Shown: positions 6,640 to 14,833, counted from the stretch's first letter. The stretch is 39,800 bases of DNA from Hellea sp. (GCA_020628495.1 JAHDFA010000009.1:1-39800), one strand, 5' to 3'. The notes: generated from the sequence alone by a model not told the origin. Numbers and translations are program-made.

Positions 6640-8352
6640 ATGAAACGCAATACTTATCTTATCAGTGCGGCTGCGCTGGCTTGTCTTATAGCTGTGCCTG
6701 TTGCCGCAACGCATCAATCCAACGGACTGCGTGGCACATTTTCCGGACAAGGTGTCAGCGCTCAAAATTACGTTGCGGCCGGTTCTTGGCAGCAGCAGCG
6801 TTTGCATGCCCAACTCGCAGCTCAACAAACATATGAATCTGGCCGCTGTGCATATGGTGCCGCGGAAGGTCCCTATTGTGTGTCGCAACCCGCACACGGA
6901 TATACTTCGGCACCGCAATATGTGCGTCTCGAGACAACACCAAAGAAAAAGAAACGTTCATTCCTGTCTGGACTTCGCGGTTTATCCGCGCCGCGTTCCG
7001 TGTCTTATGATCCGGCTGCGGCAAAACACTTTACCCGTCGTCACAATGTCGGCGGCGTGACAGTTAGGACCAATGCTTTGCACACGCGCGACATGCTCGA
7101 TTGGCAAGAAAACACGACTGGAAAAACCATGACGCTACTGGCCAATCGCGCCAATGGCACGCTAGAGCCGAACTCTCTTTATCTGGGAGCAGGATTCCAA
7201 GGCGGATTGAAATGGCAGACGACAGAGGTGCCGGGTCAATTCCCTTTACTGTCTCGCTTCCCGTTCTTCTCTGACCGCACAGATCGTCAAGCCGGTGTGT
7301 TTGCCATTGATCACGCTGCCTTGTCTTTCACCTCGACATTTGGAGATTGGACAACCGTCTATCTTCAGCCGGAATATTCCGAAACAGAATATGGCCGCGA
7401 TCAGGATGAATTCCAACTCCGCAAGGCTTTTGTTGTATTTGGTAATTTAGAAAAGACGCCATTCTATGCCGCTTTTGGCCGCAAGACGATCGACTTCGGT
7501 AATTTCGACAGCTATAACGCCTTCACGCATAATGAGGGCGCGCATTATTTCCATGCCGTCAGCGATCAACCTGTTTTAGAAGCCGGTTTTTATTCCAACG
7601 GTTTCAAAGCAACGGCCTCTGCGTTTTCCGCAGGACGTCAGCTACGCGTCGCACTGGCTGGGGAAGAAAATAATCTCGGCAATTACGCCTTTAATGCGGA
7701 AAAGGAGTTCCGCTTTGGACCAGAAGATCGTCAAGCCTTTACTATCGGGGGTGGCTATCTCCATGACACGATTTATCGGGATAATTGGACAGCCCATACC
7801 TTTCAAGGCCGGGTAAACGGTACGCCGCCTGCGAATTTCATCGAATATCGCAATAGTGCGGTGAATGGTTTCGCAGAATATAATTCGCCGTTCTTTGACG
7901 CGATGGTGGAATATACCACGACGTTAAAACCTTGGGGCGCTGCAATACCACAAACGATAGACGGAACTCCATTGCCGCAATTCCTAATAGATCCGACAGG
8001 CTCGACGACGGATATTGATAATATAAATTTCGATGAAAAGCTCTCGACTTTGGTCGCACAAGCCCGGATCAAACCAATGGTCGCCGGACGCCGCATGTCA
8101 ATTGCGGCTGTGGGGAGTTGGGGCAACATTAGTGATGACACCGGCAATGTGGGCGTATTCGGTCAACCCACATCATTCGAGAAAAATCAACAACACGCTT
8201 TGTCTGTTGAATATCCGGTTAATGACTATCTCGAATTCGGTGCGGAATATGTCTATAATAAAGGCTTTATTCCGTTTGTTGCCCCGCAACAGGTCAGTAA
8301 TGATGAAACGGAAGCTCACGCCATTAATGTTGGCTTTAAAGCGCGCTTCTAA
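6640..8352 (+). CDS. LbtU-like outer-membrane beta-barrel porin
   Basis: Encodes 570 residues with a signal peptide (1 to about 23, ending PVAAT). Residues 24-170 form a Gln/Tyr-rich and basic region (KKKKR near 105) of unknown fold. From about 185 to the end, alternating polar and aromatic strands make a beta-barrel that closes on a C-terminal Phe, as outer-membrane proteins do. The segment 'RKAFVVFGNLEKTPFYAAFGRKTIDFGNFDSY' resembles the conserved core of the LbtU/DUF3573 siderophore-porin family described from Legionella. Substrate cannot be read from the sequence. It lies 24 bases after the NtrC-type regulator and ends in a clear terminator, so the two may form an operon. Confidence 0.75.
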   Translation: MKRNTYLISAAALACLIAVPVAATHQSNGLRGTFSGQGVSAQNYVAAGSWQQQRLHAQLAAQQTYESGRCAYGAAEGPYCVSQPAHGYTSAPQYVRLETTPKKKKRSFLSGLRGLSAPRSVSYDPAAAKHFTRRHNVGGVTVRTNALHTRDMLDWQENTTGKTMTLLANRANGTLEPNSLYLGAGFQGGLKWQTTEVPGQFPLLSRFPFFSDRTDRQAGVFAIDHAALSFTSTFGDWTTVYLQPEYSETEYGRDQDEFQLRKAFVVFGNLEKTPFYAAFGRKTIDFGNFDSYNAFTHNEGAHYFHAVSDQPVLEAGFYSNGFKATASAFSAGRQLRVALAGEENNLGNYAFNAEKEFRFGPEDRQAFTIGGGYLHDTIYRDNWTAHTFQGRVNGTPPANFIEYRNSAVNGFAEYNSPFFDAMVEYTTTLKPWGAAIPQTIDGTPLPQFLIDPTGSTTDIDNINFDEKLSTLVAQARIKPMVAGRRMSIAAVGSWGNISDDTGNVGVFGQPTSFEKNQQHALSVEYPVNDYLEFGAEYVYNKGFIPFVAPQQVSNDETEAHAINVGFKARF

Positions 8353-8422
8353 CGCAACAGACCATCTATAGGGGCGAAGCATACCTCTACTCCCGCGCGC
8401 AGCTGCTCGCTTTGCGCAGGTA

Positions 8423-8460
8423 CAAGGCCACATGTTCGGGGGAGCGTGTGGCCTTGTTTG
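8423..8460 (+). terminator. Rho-independent terminator after the porin gene
   Basis: CAAGGCCACA at 8423-8432 pairs perfectly with TGTGGCCTTG at 8447-8456. A T-rich tail (TTTGTTTC) follows. It ends the regulator-porin unit, about 70 bases after the porin stop. Confidence 0.8.
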
Positions 8461-8471
8461 TTTCATAAAGA

Positions 8472-8515
8472 TTGACTTTTCACGATCCACTCCGTAACAA
8501 ATGACAGCGCTGTCA
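8472..8515 (+). promoter_or_regulatory. Promoter with LacI-type operator before the xylanase gene
   Basis: TGACAGCGCTGTCA at 8502-8515 is a perfect 14-base palindrome with the central CG typical of LacI/GalR-family operators. Just before it, TTGACT at 8472-8477 and TAACAA at 8495-8500 are spaced 17 bases and form a plausible sigma-70 promoter. That puts the operator on the transcription start, the classic position for repression. The xylanase ATG is 32 bases further on. No LacI-family gene is in the window, so the repressor would be encoded elsewhere. Confidence 0.65.
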
Positions 8516-8547
8516 AATATTCAGCCTTTAATTCGGGGAAGATAAAT

Positions 8548-9729
8548 ATGCTAACATTTACGCCCCGAGACCGCTTAAAACTTATCGCAGGCGGAGCAGC
8601 TGTTCTCCTCGGAGGGTGCGGCGGCGGATCAAACTCGTCACCACCTCCCGTAACGATCCCCCCTCCCGTTCCGCCAACATCGCCGCCCGCAGCTTTCATA
8701 CCGACAGCTGGACAATTTAAAGATAGTTTTGCCACGAATTTTCAAGTCGGTGCGGCCATACAAACATCACAGCTGAACGCCGAATCAGAGGCTGCGGCAA
8801 TTGTCGCTGACCAATTCAGCTCGATCACCGCTGAATTTGAAATGAAGCCTGATATTATCGCGCCATCTGAGGGCACATATAATTGGGACCCTGCGGATCA
8901 ATTGATGGACTTTGCCGAGAACAACGGGATTGCCGTTAGAGGACATGCTTTGGTCTGGCACGTCACAGCGCCAGATTGGATGCTCAGCGGCACACCTGAT
9001 GAGGTCAAAACGAAGCTGCAAACCTACATAGCCGATGTTGTTACCCGATATCGAGGCCGAATTTATGCCTGGGACGTGGTGAATGAGGTGATTACGGATG
9101 ATGACTCAGCTGCTGATCCTTATCGTCGTTCTAATTGGTGGGCAGCGTCGGGTGGAAATGCTGATTATATTGATTGGGCATTCGAAGCCGCAAGAACTGC
9201 AGATCCGGGCTGCCGGCTTCACATTAATGATTATAGTACAGAATTTGCAGGAAAACGCCGCCGATTAATTGAAGTGGTCAGAGACCTACAAAACAGGAAT
9301 ATACCCGTTGATGGCTTAGGCCACCAAATGCATATCAATGTCGGGTCTACCGCGCAGCAGGTTTTTGACGCTGTTGATGATATAGAAAATGAGTTTATGG
9401 GTCTGGAACAACATATAACTGAGCTGGATATCTCAGTCTATTCTGATCCCGGATCGTGTTTTAGCAATCAAACCGGATGCCAAGCCGATTATGGCGCGAA
9501 TATTCCCGAGAGCATTATCCGAGACCAAGCTCTGCTTTATCGCGACATTTTTGAGGGCCTCAAAACCCGTATGTCTGTAAATTCAGTGACGCTATGGGGC
9601 GTGGATGACGGACAATCCTGGCTAAACAGATTTCCTGTCAACCGCACCAATGCGCCGCTGCTTTGGGATCGGGAATTCGAAGCCAAGCCAGCTTTACAAG
9701 CGATTCTTGATCCGAATTTTACGCCCTAG
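8548..9729 (+). CDS. GH10 endo-1,4-beta-xylanase, lipoprotein
   Basis: Encodes 393 residues. The N-terminus is a lipoprotein signal with lipobox LGGC, lipidated Cys24, followed by a Gly/Ser/Pro-rich linker (25-55). The remainder is a glycoside hydrolase family 10 barrel. 'WDVVNE' places the acid/base Glu at 180, and 'ITELDIS' places the nucleophile Glu at 292. 'RGHALVWH' (131-138), 'INDYS' and 'TLWGVDDGQSW' are other family signatures. The enzyme cuts internal beta-1,4 bonds in xylan. Surface anchoring suggests it acts on polymer outside or in the periplasm and passes oligosaccharides inward. GGGGAAG precedes the ATG at good spacing, and a LacI-type operator suggests sugar-controlled expression. 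Confidence 0.95.
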   Translation: MLTFTPRDRLKLIAGGAAVLLGGCGGGSNSSPPPVTIPPPVPPTSPPAAFIPTAGQFKDSFATNFQVGAAIQTSQLNAESEAAAIVADQFSSITAEFEMKPDIIAPSEGTYNWDPADQLMDFAENNGIAVRGHALVWHVTAPDWMLSGTPDEVKTKLQTYIADVVTRYRGRIYAWDVVNEVITDDDSAADPYRRSNWWAASGGNADYIDWAFEAARTADPGCRLHINDYSTEFAGKRRRLIEVVRDLQNRNIPVDGLGHQMHINVGSTAQQVFDAVDDIENEFMGLEQHITELDISVYSDPGSCFSNQTGCQADYGANIPESIIRDQALLYRDIFEGLKTRMSVNSVTLWGVDDGQSWLNRFPVNRTNAPLLWDREFEAKPALQAILDPNFTP

Positions 9730-9854
9730 GGTCCTGTTCTCGGCCCGTCCGAATTCTGACAGCAGCGCAACGTTTTGCATGAATTCAAACTTAATCACGC
9801 CGCAGTTCAACGGTCTCCTCAGCGCTCATATCGAGCAACGCCGAGGAGATGGAT

Positions 9855-10049
9855 ATGAACACGTTGAAAACAGCATTATCTACCATCGCCGTTTTAGCGA
9901 TTGCCGGTTCCGCACTCGCAGCAGATTTCGTAGCACTAGATGTGAACAAAGACGGGCAACTCAGCTTCAATAAGTCTTCAGTGGGCGTTTTTTCGCAACG
10001 CTTTTCTATCTTATCCGTTTATTTTTCACGACGACGCGTAGGAACCTGA
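9855..10049 (+). pseudogene. Truncated secreted EF-hand protein
   Basis: The ATG at 9855 follows GAGGAG at 9843-9848 with good spacing. It opens with a normal signal peptide (MNTLKTALSTIAVLAIAGSALA) and then 'ADFVALDVNKDGQLSF', the beginning of a calcium-binding EF-hand loop (D-x-N-x-D-G-x-L-S). The loop breaks off: position 12 is Lys, not the needed Glu or Asp. The rest (NKSSVGVFSQRFSILSVYFSRRRVGT) has no EF-hand features. Normal family members carry two or more EF-hands. It is best seen as a 64-codon remnant whose 3' part was lost or replaced, though a short functional peptide cannot be excluded. Confidence 0.6.
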
Positions 10050-10124
10050 CTGGCGAAATCAATTCCCTTTTTCCGTCCCGAAAAATGGTCAAGCCAATCA
10101 TATACAGTTTCCTTACGCGTCGTC
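10030..10124. repeat. Long imperfect inverted repeat between convergent genes
   Basis: GACGACGCGTAGGAACC at 10030-10046 is nearly the reverse complement of 10107-10124, with 11 perfect bases plus GGAA. Inside it, TGACTGGC at 10047-10054 matches GCCAATCA at 10093-10100 as an inverted repeat with one mismatch. Together they form a long imperfect hairpin. The right arm contains the last codons of the leftward gene ending at 10113. It may act as a bidirectional terminator or mark a rearrangement. Confidence 0.5.
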
Positions 10125-10781
10125 ACTTTCAGATAATTTTGGGACAAGGCGCAAAAAAGGCCGCTTTGCAGCAGACGGCTTGGAAGGTGGTGTGTATTCC
10201 GGAATATAGGGTTTAACTTTTTGACGATGCGGCACATCTTCAATGCTCACCAATTTTGGCGGCATGGGATTTGTAGGCGGCAGCGGATTCTCGTCTACCA
10301 TTTCGTCTTCTATATTTCGAACACGTGGCGTGAAGTTAGATTTTCTTTTCGAGCTGAAACCGCTTTTTTTCCGGCCTTCATTTTTCCACCGATCTGCCGT
10401 CCGGACGTAATCCGCGTCCGAGTCATCGTCCTGTTCTTTCGCGGCCAGTTGCTTGGCTTTCAGATCTTTGACCTTTTTATTCATTCGCGCGACAACTTGT
10501 CTTTGTGCGGTGGAGAGCGCGTCACCCGCACGCCCTTTTTCCATGTCATAAAAAGCCGATCCAAATTTTTCGAGGCGCTCTAAAACGCTTTCACCAAACT
10601 CATCTTCAAATTCGGAAATGTGCCCAAGCTCTGTCAACTTGGCGTGCAATCGGGCAATTTTTCGCTTCGCATTGCGGGCAGAACGTTCACGGGCCTTTGC
10701 CATTTTATCACGATAAGCCGTTTGCACTTCATCTTGCGCAGCTTGTTCTGCCTGCCATATTTCGCGATCGTAGTCCGACAT
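10113..10781 (-). CDS. Charged coiled-coil protein of unknown function
   Basis: Encodes 222 residues with no recognised family. Residues 1-125 are strongly charged and helical (many Glu, Lys, Arg and Ala; 'ARERSARNAKRKIARLHAKLTEL'), consistent with a coiled coil. Residues 125-222 are basic and proline-rich ('NPLPPTNPMPPK', 'YIPEYTPPSKPSAAKRP') and probably disordered. There is no signal peptide or membrane helix, so it should be cytoplasmic. AGGCAGG precedes the ATG. It lies 53 bases downstream of gapR on the same strand and may be cotranscribed with it. The basic composition and gapR neighbour would allow nucleic-acid binding, but that is inference. Confidence 0.75.
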   Translation of the reverse strand: MSDYDREIWQAEQAAQDEVQTAYRDKMAKARERSARNAKRKIARLHAKLTELGHISEFEDEFGESVLERLEKFGSAFYDMEKGRAGDALSTAQRQVVARMNKKVKDLKAKQLAAKEQDDDSDADYVRTADRWKNEGRKKSGFSSKRKSNFTPRVRNIEDEMVDENPLPPTNPMPPKLVSIEDVPHRQKVKPYIPEYTPPSKPSAAKRPFLRLVPKLSESDDA

Positions 10782-10834
10782 GTCGCCTGCCTATCATAAG
10801 CAGAACGAAAAGAGAACAAATTTTAAGGCAGAAT

Positions 10835-11101
10835 TTAGACCCCGTCAGAGGCCTCCAAGTAAAGCTCTAACAAAGCTTCCTGCTCGGCACGTTCATTAGC
10901 ATCTTGTTTTCGCAGAGCGATGACCTTGCGCATAACCTTAGTGTCGAGACCAAAAGTTTTCATTTCGGCATAGACATCTCGAATGTCAGAGGCGAGCTCG
11001 GCCTTTTCGCCTTCAAGACGTTCAATACGCGCAATAAATTGGCGCAGTTTCTCGCGTGTGGCTTGGCCCATTTTATCGGCGCGGTCGGAATCACTCATCA
11101 T
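10835..11101 (-). CDS. gapR: GapR nucleoid-associated protein (DUF2312)
   Basis: Encodes 88 residues, the normal family length. 'IERLEGEKAELASDIRDVYAEMKTFGLDTKVMRKVIALRKQD' matches the conserved core of DUF2312, established as GapR in Caulobacter. GapR is a small all-helical protein that clamps overtwisted, AT-rich DNA ahead of replication and transcription and stimulates type II topoisomerases. The sequence is a long N-terminal helix followed by a basic second helix. GAAGAG lies 8 bases before the first of two adjacent ATG codons; a start at the second ATG (11098) is possible. A coiled-coil gene follows on the same strand. Confidence 0.92.
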   Translation of the reverse strand: MMSDSDRADKMGQATREKLRQFIARIERLEGEKAELASDIRDVYAEMKTFGLDTKVMRKVIALRKQDANERAEQEALLELYLEASDGV

Positions 11102-11279
11102 GGCGTAAACTCTTCGATCATAAGAAACTGGAACCCGTCACATAGCGCCGCGAAACTGAATCCAACAGAGCCCGCCACATCAAAAATTGTGGATGGAAGA
11201 AATTCTCTGCACCCTATTTAGCTCGAACTTTGCGTCGATGCGTATATAAGGCAAATCAAATCTAAATTGGACCCTCACC

Positions 11280-11483
11280 ATGCTCACTCTACTTTACATT
11301 TTGACAGGCCTCGCTTTTCTCTGCGTTGTAATCACTCTGGTCATGGGCACAGTCGCCATGAGCAAAAAAAGCGAAGAGAACCGCAAGAAGTCGAATGATT
11401 GGATGTGGCGGCGAATTTACGCGCAGGTCGCCGCAATCGGATTGCTGGCATTAACCGTCTATATGCGGTCAAAAGGGGCATAA
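11280..11483 (+). CDS. HIG1-domain-like twin-transmembrane protein
   Basis: Encodes 67 residues with two membrane helices (about 3-24 and 47-62) joined by a polar loop 'SKKSEENRKKSNDWMWRRIYAQ'. This pattern fits the HIG1 domain (PF04588), whose mitochondrial members associate with respiratory supercomplexes. Bacterial homologues are short and often sit, as here, directly before a PduO-type cobalamin adenosyltransferase. Only 7 bases separate the two genes, so they are probably cotranscribed. Function in bacteria is not established. Confidence 0.8.
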   Translation: MLTLLYILTGLAFLCVVITLVMGTVAMSKKSEENRKKSNDWMWRRIYAQVAAIGLLALTVYMRSKGA

Positions 11484-11490
11484 AGACCCT

Positions 11491-12066
11491 ATGGTCAAGC
11501 TGAACAAAATCTACACTCGTACTGGGGATGACGGCTCGACTGGACTGGTTGACGGTTCACGCCTGGGCAAAGACGCACTGCGCGTGCGCGCATATGGCGA
11601 TGTTGATGAAACCAATAGCGTTATCGGCCTTGTTCGGCTTCATTTGGAGAACCGCCGCTTGGACGATATGCTGTCGCGCATTCAGAATGACCTTTTCGAT
11701 TTGGGCGCTGACCTCGCCACACCTCTGCCAAAGCCGGGCTTGGCGGATAGTGAATATGCGCTGCGCATGGTCGCAAGCCAGACAGAGCGTTTGGAAACGG
11801 AACTGGATTCGCTGAATGCGGACTTGGAACCGCTAAACTCATTTGTTTTGCCGGGCGGCCATCCACCGGCCGCCTATCTGCACCAAGCCCGAACGGTTTG
11901 CCGCCGCGCGGAACGAATCTGCGTGGCGCTGGCAGCGGAGGATGAGGTGAACCCCCATGCGCTAGCCTATCTCAACCGTTTATCCGACTTCCTCTTTGTC
12001 GCGGCCCGGTGGTGCAATGATCAAGGCATATCAGACGTGAAATGGGTTCCCGGGCAGAACCGATAA
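11491..12066 (+). CDS. PduO-type ATP:cob(I)alamin adenosyltransferase
   Basis: Encodes 191 residues, typical of the PduO/MMAB family. It transfers the adenosyl group of ATP to cob(I)alamin to make coenzyme B12. Seen are the N-terminal ATP-binding segment 'KIYTRTGDDGSTGLVDGSRLGKD', 'RAYGDVDETNSVIGL', 'FVLPGG' and the helix 'ARTVCRRAERICVALA', all family hallmarks. The fold is a five-helix bundle that forms trimers. Such enzymes serve methylmalonyl-CoA mutase and other B12 enzymes; none of these is in the window, but the branched-chain oxoacid dehydrogenase genes would feed propionyl-CoA into that pathway. It is convergent with the SCO gene, with a 3-base gap. Confidence 0.95.
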   Translation: MVKLNKIYTRTGDDGSTGLVDGSRLGKDALRVRAYGDVDETNSVIGLVRLHLENRRLDDMLSRIQNDLFDLGADLATPLPKPGLADSEYALRMVASQTERLETELDSLNADLEPLNSFVLPGGHPPAAYLHQARTVCRRAERICVALAAEDEVNPHALAYLNRLSDFLFVAARWCNDQGISDVKWVPGQNR

Positions 12067-12069
12067 GGC

Positions 12070-12708
12070 TCATTTGTCAGATTTCATCAATTCCTGCCGC
12101 ACCCGGACAGCAATATCCTGAGGGGTAGAGCGGCTGTAAAAATAATCCGCAAATTTTCCGTCTGCTCCCATCAAATATGTAATATCAGAATGATTGACGG
12201 TATAATCATTGGCGCCTTCCGCAACGGGGCCGCCGTCAAAGGCTGATTTTGTCGACGAAATTTTATAGGCAAGTTTCGCCTTATCAATCTGCTCCGCCGT
12301 GCCTGTAAATCCGCGCAAGCCCTTAGGGAATGGTTCGAAAGTCACGTATTGCGCGAGTTTTTCAACAGTATCGCGTTCCGGATCGACTGTAATCAGGACA
12401 TAGCCCACATCATCCCCTGCCTCGCGCAACAGAGTTTGCGCTGCGCCGAGTTTTTGCAAAGAGGTCGGGCAAATATCAGGGCAATAAGCAAAGCCGAAAT
12501 AAACTAAATGCGGTTTCCCGATTAGATCGGCTTCCGTTACGGTCGCGCCCGTTTCATCAATCAATGTGAACGGTCCGCCAATAGCGGCTGTGCCTGAACT
12601 AAAAACAGTCTTGCCCGATACACCCGCGGCGTTTTGGTTTTCAGCCTTGCAGCCGATAAGTGCGGAGGCGGTCAAAATGCTCAATGTCAAATTTGTCGCA
12701 AGTCTCAT
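12070..12708 (-). CDS. SCO1/SenC family copper chaperone, lipoprotein
   Basis: Encodes 212 residues from the ATG at 12708. That start gives a proper lipoprotein signal with lipobox LIGC (Cys20); a longer reading to 12813 would overlap the divergent kinase gene. The thioredoxin-like fold carries the copper-binding Cys pair C76-PDI-C80 and distal His173 in 'NHSDITYLM', the three ligands of the family. SCO proteins deliver copper or reduce the CuA site of cytochrome c oxidase in the periplasm. The gene is divergent from regB, and regA follows regB. This recalls the regB-senC-regA locus of Rhodobacter, so copper and oxidase assembly and redox sensing are linked here too. Confidence 0.93.
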   Translation of the reverse strand: MRLATNLTLSILTASALIGCKAENQNAAGVSGKTVFSSGTAAIGGPFTLIDETGATVTEADLIGKPHLVYFGFAYCPDICPTSLQKLGAAQTLLREAGDDVGYVLITVDPERDTVEKLAQYVTFEPFPKGLRGFTGTAEQIDKAKLAYKISSTKSAFDGGPVAEGANDYTVNHSDITYLMGADGKFADYFYSRSTPQDIAVRVRQELMKSDK

Positions 12709-12754
12709 ACTGCAAAGCTCTGAACTAAAGTGGTAAGGGCAGACCACTATATAA

Positions 12755-14149
12755 ATGAAAGAGACGAATGTGAAAGCGCATAACGCCGCAACTACCAATA
12801 TGATCGGCCCCATTTCGGGCGAGGTCAGCGATACCCGGCTGCGTGGCTTTGGCGGATTCGGAAACTCGCAAGGCCATGATCATGTTGAAAGCCTGGGGTC
12901 TCTGCGCCGTCAGACTCTCGTGGCTTTACGCTGGGGCGCGGTCATTGGACAAATTCTGGCGTTGATTATCGTGAGCCAGATTTTGGGGTTCGACTATCCT
13001 CTACTGGCATGCGGTTTAACCGTGCTGGCCTCCGTCATCGTCAATATTGTCGTCTCCCTTAAATTACCGCTTGACCGCAGGGTTTCAGATTTTGAAGCAT
13101 ATATGCAATTAGGGTTCGACCTTTGGCAGTTGGCCGGTTTGCTTTGGCTGACCGGTGGTATCGTAAATCCGTTTTCCATCCTTTTCCTTGCGCCCGTTGT
13201 GACAGCAGCGACGACATTATCCCGCTGGGTCGTTTTGGCGCTGGGTGGAATGGCTCTGACCTTGTCTTTTGGCTTGGTTTTTGTTCACCATCCTTTGCCT
13301 TGGTCACCGGCCGGAAGTTTCGATTTACCGCTGGTTTTGAAAATCGGGATCTGGATGGCCATTTGTGTTGGGGCGAGTTTCACATCCTTCTATGCTTGGC
13401 GATCAACGCATGAGAGCCGAAAAATGGCATTTGCCCTTGCGGCTGCCGAGGCCATGCTCGCCCATGAGCAAAAACTCAGTGCGCTTGGCGGGCTGGCTGC
13501 CGCGGCCGCACATGAATTGGGGACGCCGCTTGCCACCATTCAAGTTGTCGCAAAGGAAATGAGCCGCGAAGTGGATGCGAACACACCGCTCGGCGAAGAT
13601 GCGGCCCTCATTCTGTCACAGGCTCAGCGCTGCCGCGATATTCTGGAACAACTTTCCCGCCGCGGAGATGAAGGCGACATCATCCATGACGCACTCTCCA
13701 TAGAAGACCTTTTGGAAGAGGCTGCAGAGCCATTCATTGACCGCGACAAAGATATCGTCATCACCTGCCGAGGTGAAGGCGCGGACCCTGTTTTAAAACG
13801 CCGCCCTGAACTTCTATACGCACTAAAAAACTATATTGATAATGGCGTGGATTTTGCGGAATCCCGTGTTGAGCTGTCCGCCCATTGGGACAGCGAGACC
13901 ATCACTCTTTTCATTGATGACGACGGACAAGGCTTTGATCCGGCCCTGTTGAATAGGTTGGGTCAACCCTATGCCAGTACGCGGCGACGCGCCAAAACTG
14001 CAGGCGGACTGGGCCTAGGCGTTTTTATATCAGAGCGGTTGATCCGCCAAACCGGCGGAAAGGTCAGTTATATGTCGTCACCATTAGGCGGGGCGCGCAT
14101 TGCCGCACAATTGCCCCGCGACAGATTGTCCGCCCCATCCAGCCGGTAA
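12755..14149 (+). CDS. regB: RegB/PrrB/ActS-type redox sensor histidine kinase
   Basis: Encodes 464 residues. About six membrane helices lie between residues 58 and 215, with the quinone-binding type loop GGIVNPF at 134-140, the GGxxNPF motif of RegB. The H-box 'AAAHELGTPLA' carries His253. The redox-active cysteine of RegB is present as C293 in 'AQRCRDIL'. A C-terminal ATPase domain has N ('NYIDNGVDFA'), 'DDDGQGF' and 'GGLGLGVFI' motifs. RegB senses respiratory redox state through quinone and Cys oxidation and phosphorylates RegA. The start is uncertain: ATG at 12755 lacks a strong ribosome site, and a GTG at 12769 is possible. The first 45 residues are poorly conserved. Confidence 0.93.
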   Translation: MKETNVKAHNAATTNMIGPISGEVSDTRLRGFGGFGNSQGHDHVESLGSLRRQTLVALRWGAVIGQILALIIVSQILGFDYPLLACGLTVLASVIVNIVVSLKLPLDRRVSDFEAYMQLGFDLWQLAGLLWLTGGIVNPFSILFLAPVVTAATTLSRWVVLALGGMALTLSFGLVFVHHPLPWSPAGSFDLPLVLKIGIWMAICVGASFTSFYAWRSTHESRKMAFALAAAEAMLAHEQKLSALGGLAAAAAHELGTPLATIQVVAKEMSREVDANTPLGEDAALILSQAQRCRDILEQLSRRGDEGDIIHDALSIEDLLEEAAEPFIDRDKDIVITCRGEGADPVLKRRPELLYALKNYIDNGVDFAESRVELSAHWDSETITLFIDDDGQGFDPALLNRLGQPYASTRRRAKTAGGLGLGVFISERLIRQTGGKVSYMSSPLGGARIAAQLPRDRLSAPSSR

Positions 14150-14203
14150 GACAGCATCCGACTCCGCTTTCATGCGTAATTAGAATGAAAAAGGAGTTTT
14201 GCA

Positions 14204-14749
14204 ATGACCGAATACGCTCTGCCAAGCGATGCGTCTCTAATGATTCTGGATGATGATGGGCCTTTTCGCACGCGGCTGGGCCGCGCCATGGAACAGCGCG
14301 GTTTCACGGTTGATACGGTCGAGACTGTTGCAGAAGCGCGCTCTATTGTCCGAAACAATCCGCCGGCCTTCGCTGTTTTGGATATGCGGCTTGAAGACGG
14401 CAATGGCTTGGATGTTATTGACCTTCTCCACGAACGTCGCCCGGATTCAAAAATGGTCATGCTGACAGGATATGGAAATCTCGCAACGGCCGTATCCGCA
14501 GTAAAACGCGGTGCCGTTGACTATCTCGCAAAGCCCGCTGATGCGGATGATGTATGTAAGGCACTGCTGGCGGAGCGAGATGCCGCGCCGGAGCCGCCTG
14601 AAAATCCTATGAGCGCCGACCGGGTGCGGTGGGAGCATATTCAGCGCGTATATGAATTATGCGGAAAAAATGTTTCAGAAACAGCTCGGCGTCTGAACAT
14701 GCACCGCCGAACATTGCAGCGTATCTTGGCAAAACGCGCACCGAAATAA
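14204..14749 (+). CDS. regA: RegA/PrrA/ActR-type response regulator
   Basis: Encodes 181 residues, the standard length. The receiver (about 10-125) has acidic residues D16-D18, phospho-acceptor D60 in 'AVLDMRL', Thr in 'MLTGYG', and Lys in 'LAKPAD'. The C-terminal Fis-type helix-turn-helix reads 'VRWEHIQRVYELCGKNVSETARRLNMHRRTLQRILAKR', closely matching the highly conserved RegA DNA-binding region. It controls respiration, carbon and nitrogen fixation and photosynthesis genes in relatives, depending on the species. It follows regB by 54 bases; AAAAAGGAG at the start favours the ATG at 14204. Confidence 0.95.
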   Translation: MTEYALPSDASLMILDDDGPFRTRLGRAMEQRGFTVDTVETVAEARSIVRNNPPAFAVLDMRLEDGNGLDVIDLLHERRPDSKMVMLTGYGNLATAVSAVKRGAVDYLAKPADADDVCKALLAERDAAPEPPENPMSADRVRWEHIQRVYELCGKNVSETARRLNMHRRTLQRILAKRAPK

Positions 14750-14794
14750 GTTCGAATAGGAATACTCTCGCGCCACGCCCCGCGTGAGATCCTG

Positions 14795-14826
14795 ACGCCG
14801 TCTCTTTCCCAAGAGGCGGCGTTGTT
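14795..14826 (+). terminator. Hairpin terminator after regA (weak T tract)
   Basis: ACGCCGTCTC at 14795-14804 pairs with GAGGCGGCGT at 14813-14822, including one G-T wobble. The tail TGTTCCTT is only modestly T-rich. It lies between the convergent regA and BLUF genes. Confidence 0.6.
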
Positions 14827-14833
14827 CCTTCAA

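Noticed and set aside
8353-8547. Sigma-54 (-24/-12) promoter near the porin or xylanase
   Set aside because: No TGGCAC-N5-TTGC-like pair was seen; the xylanase promoter is better explained by sigma-70 elements with a LacI-type operator.
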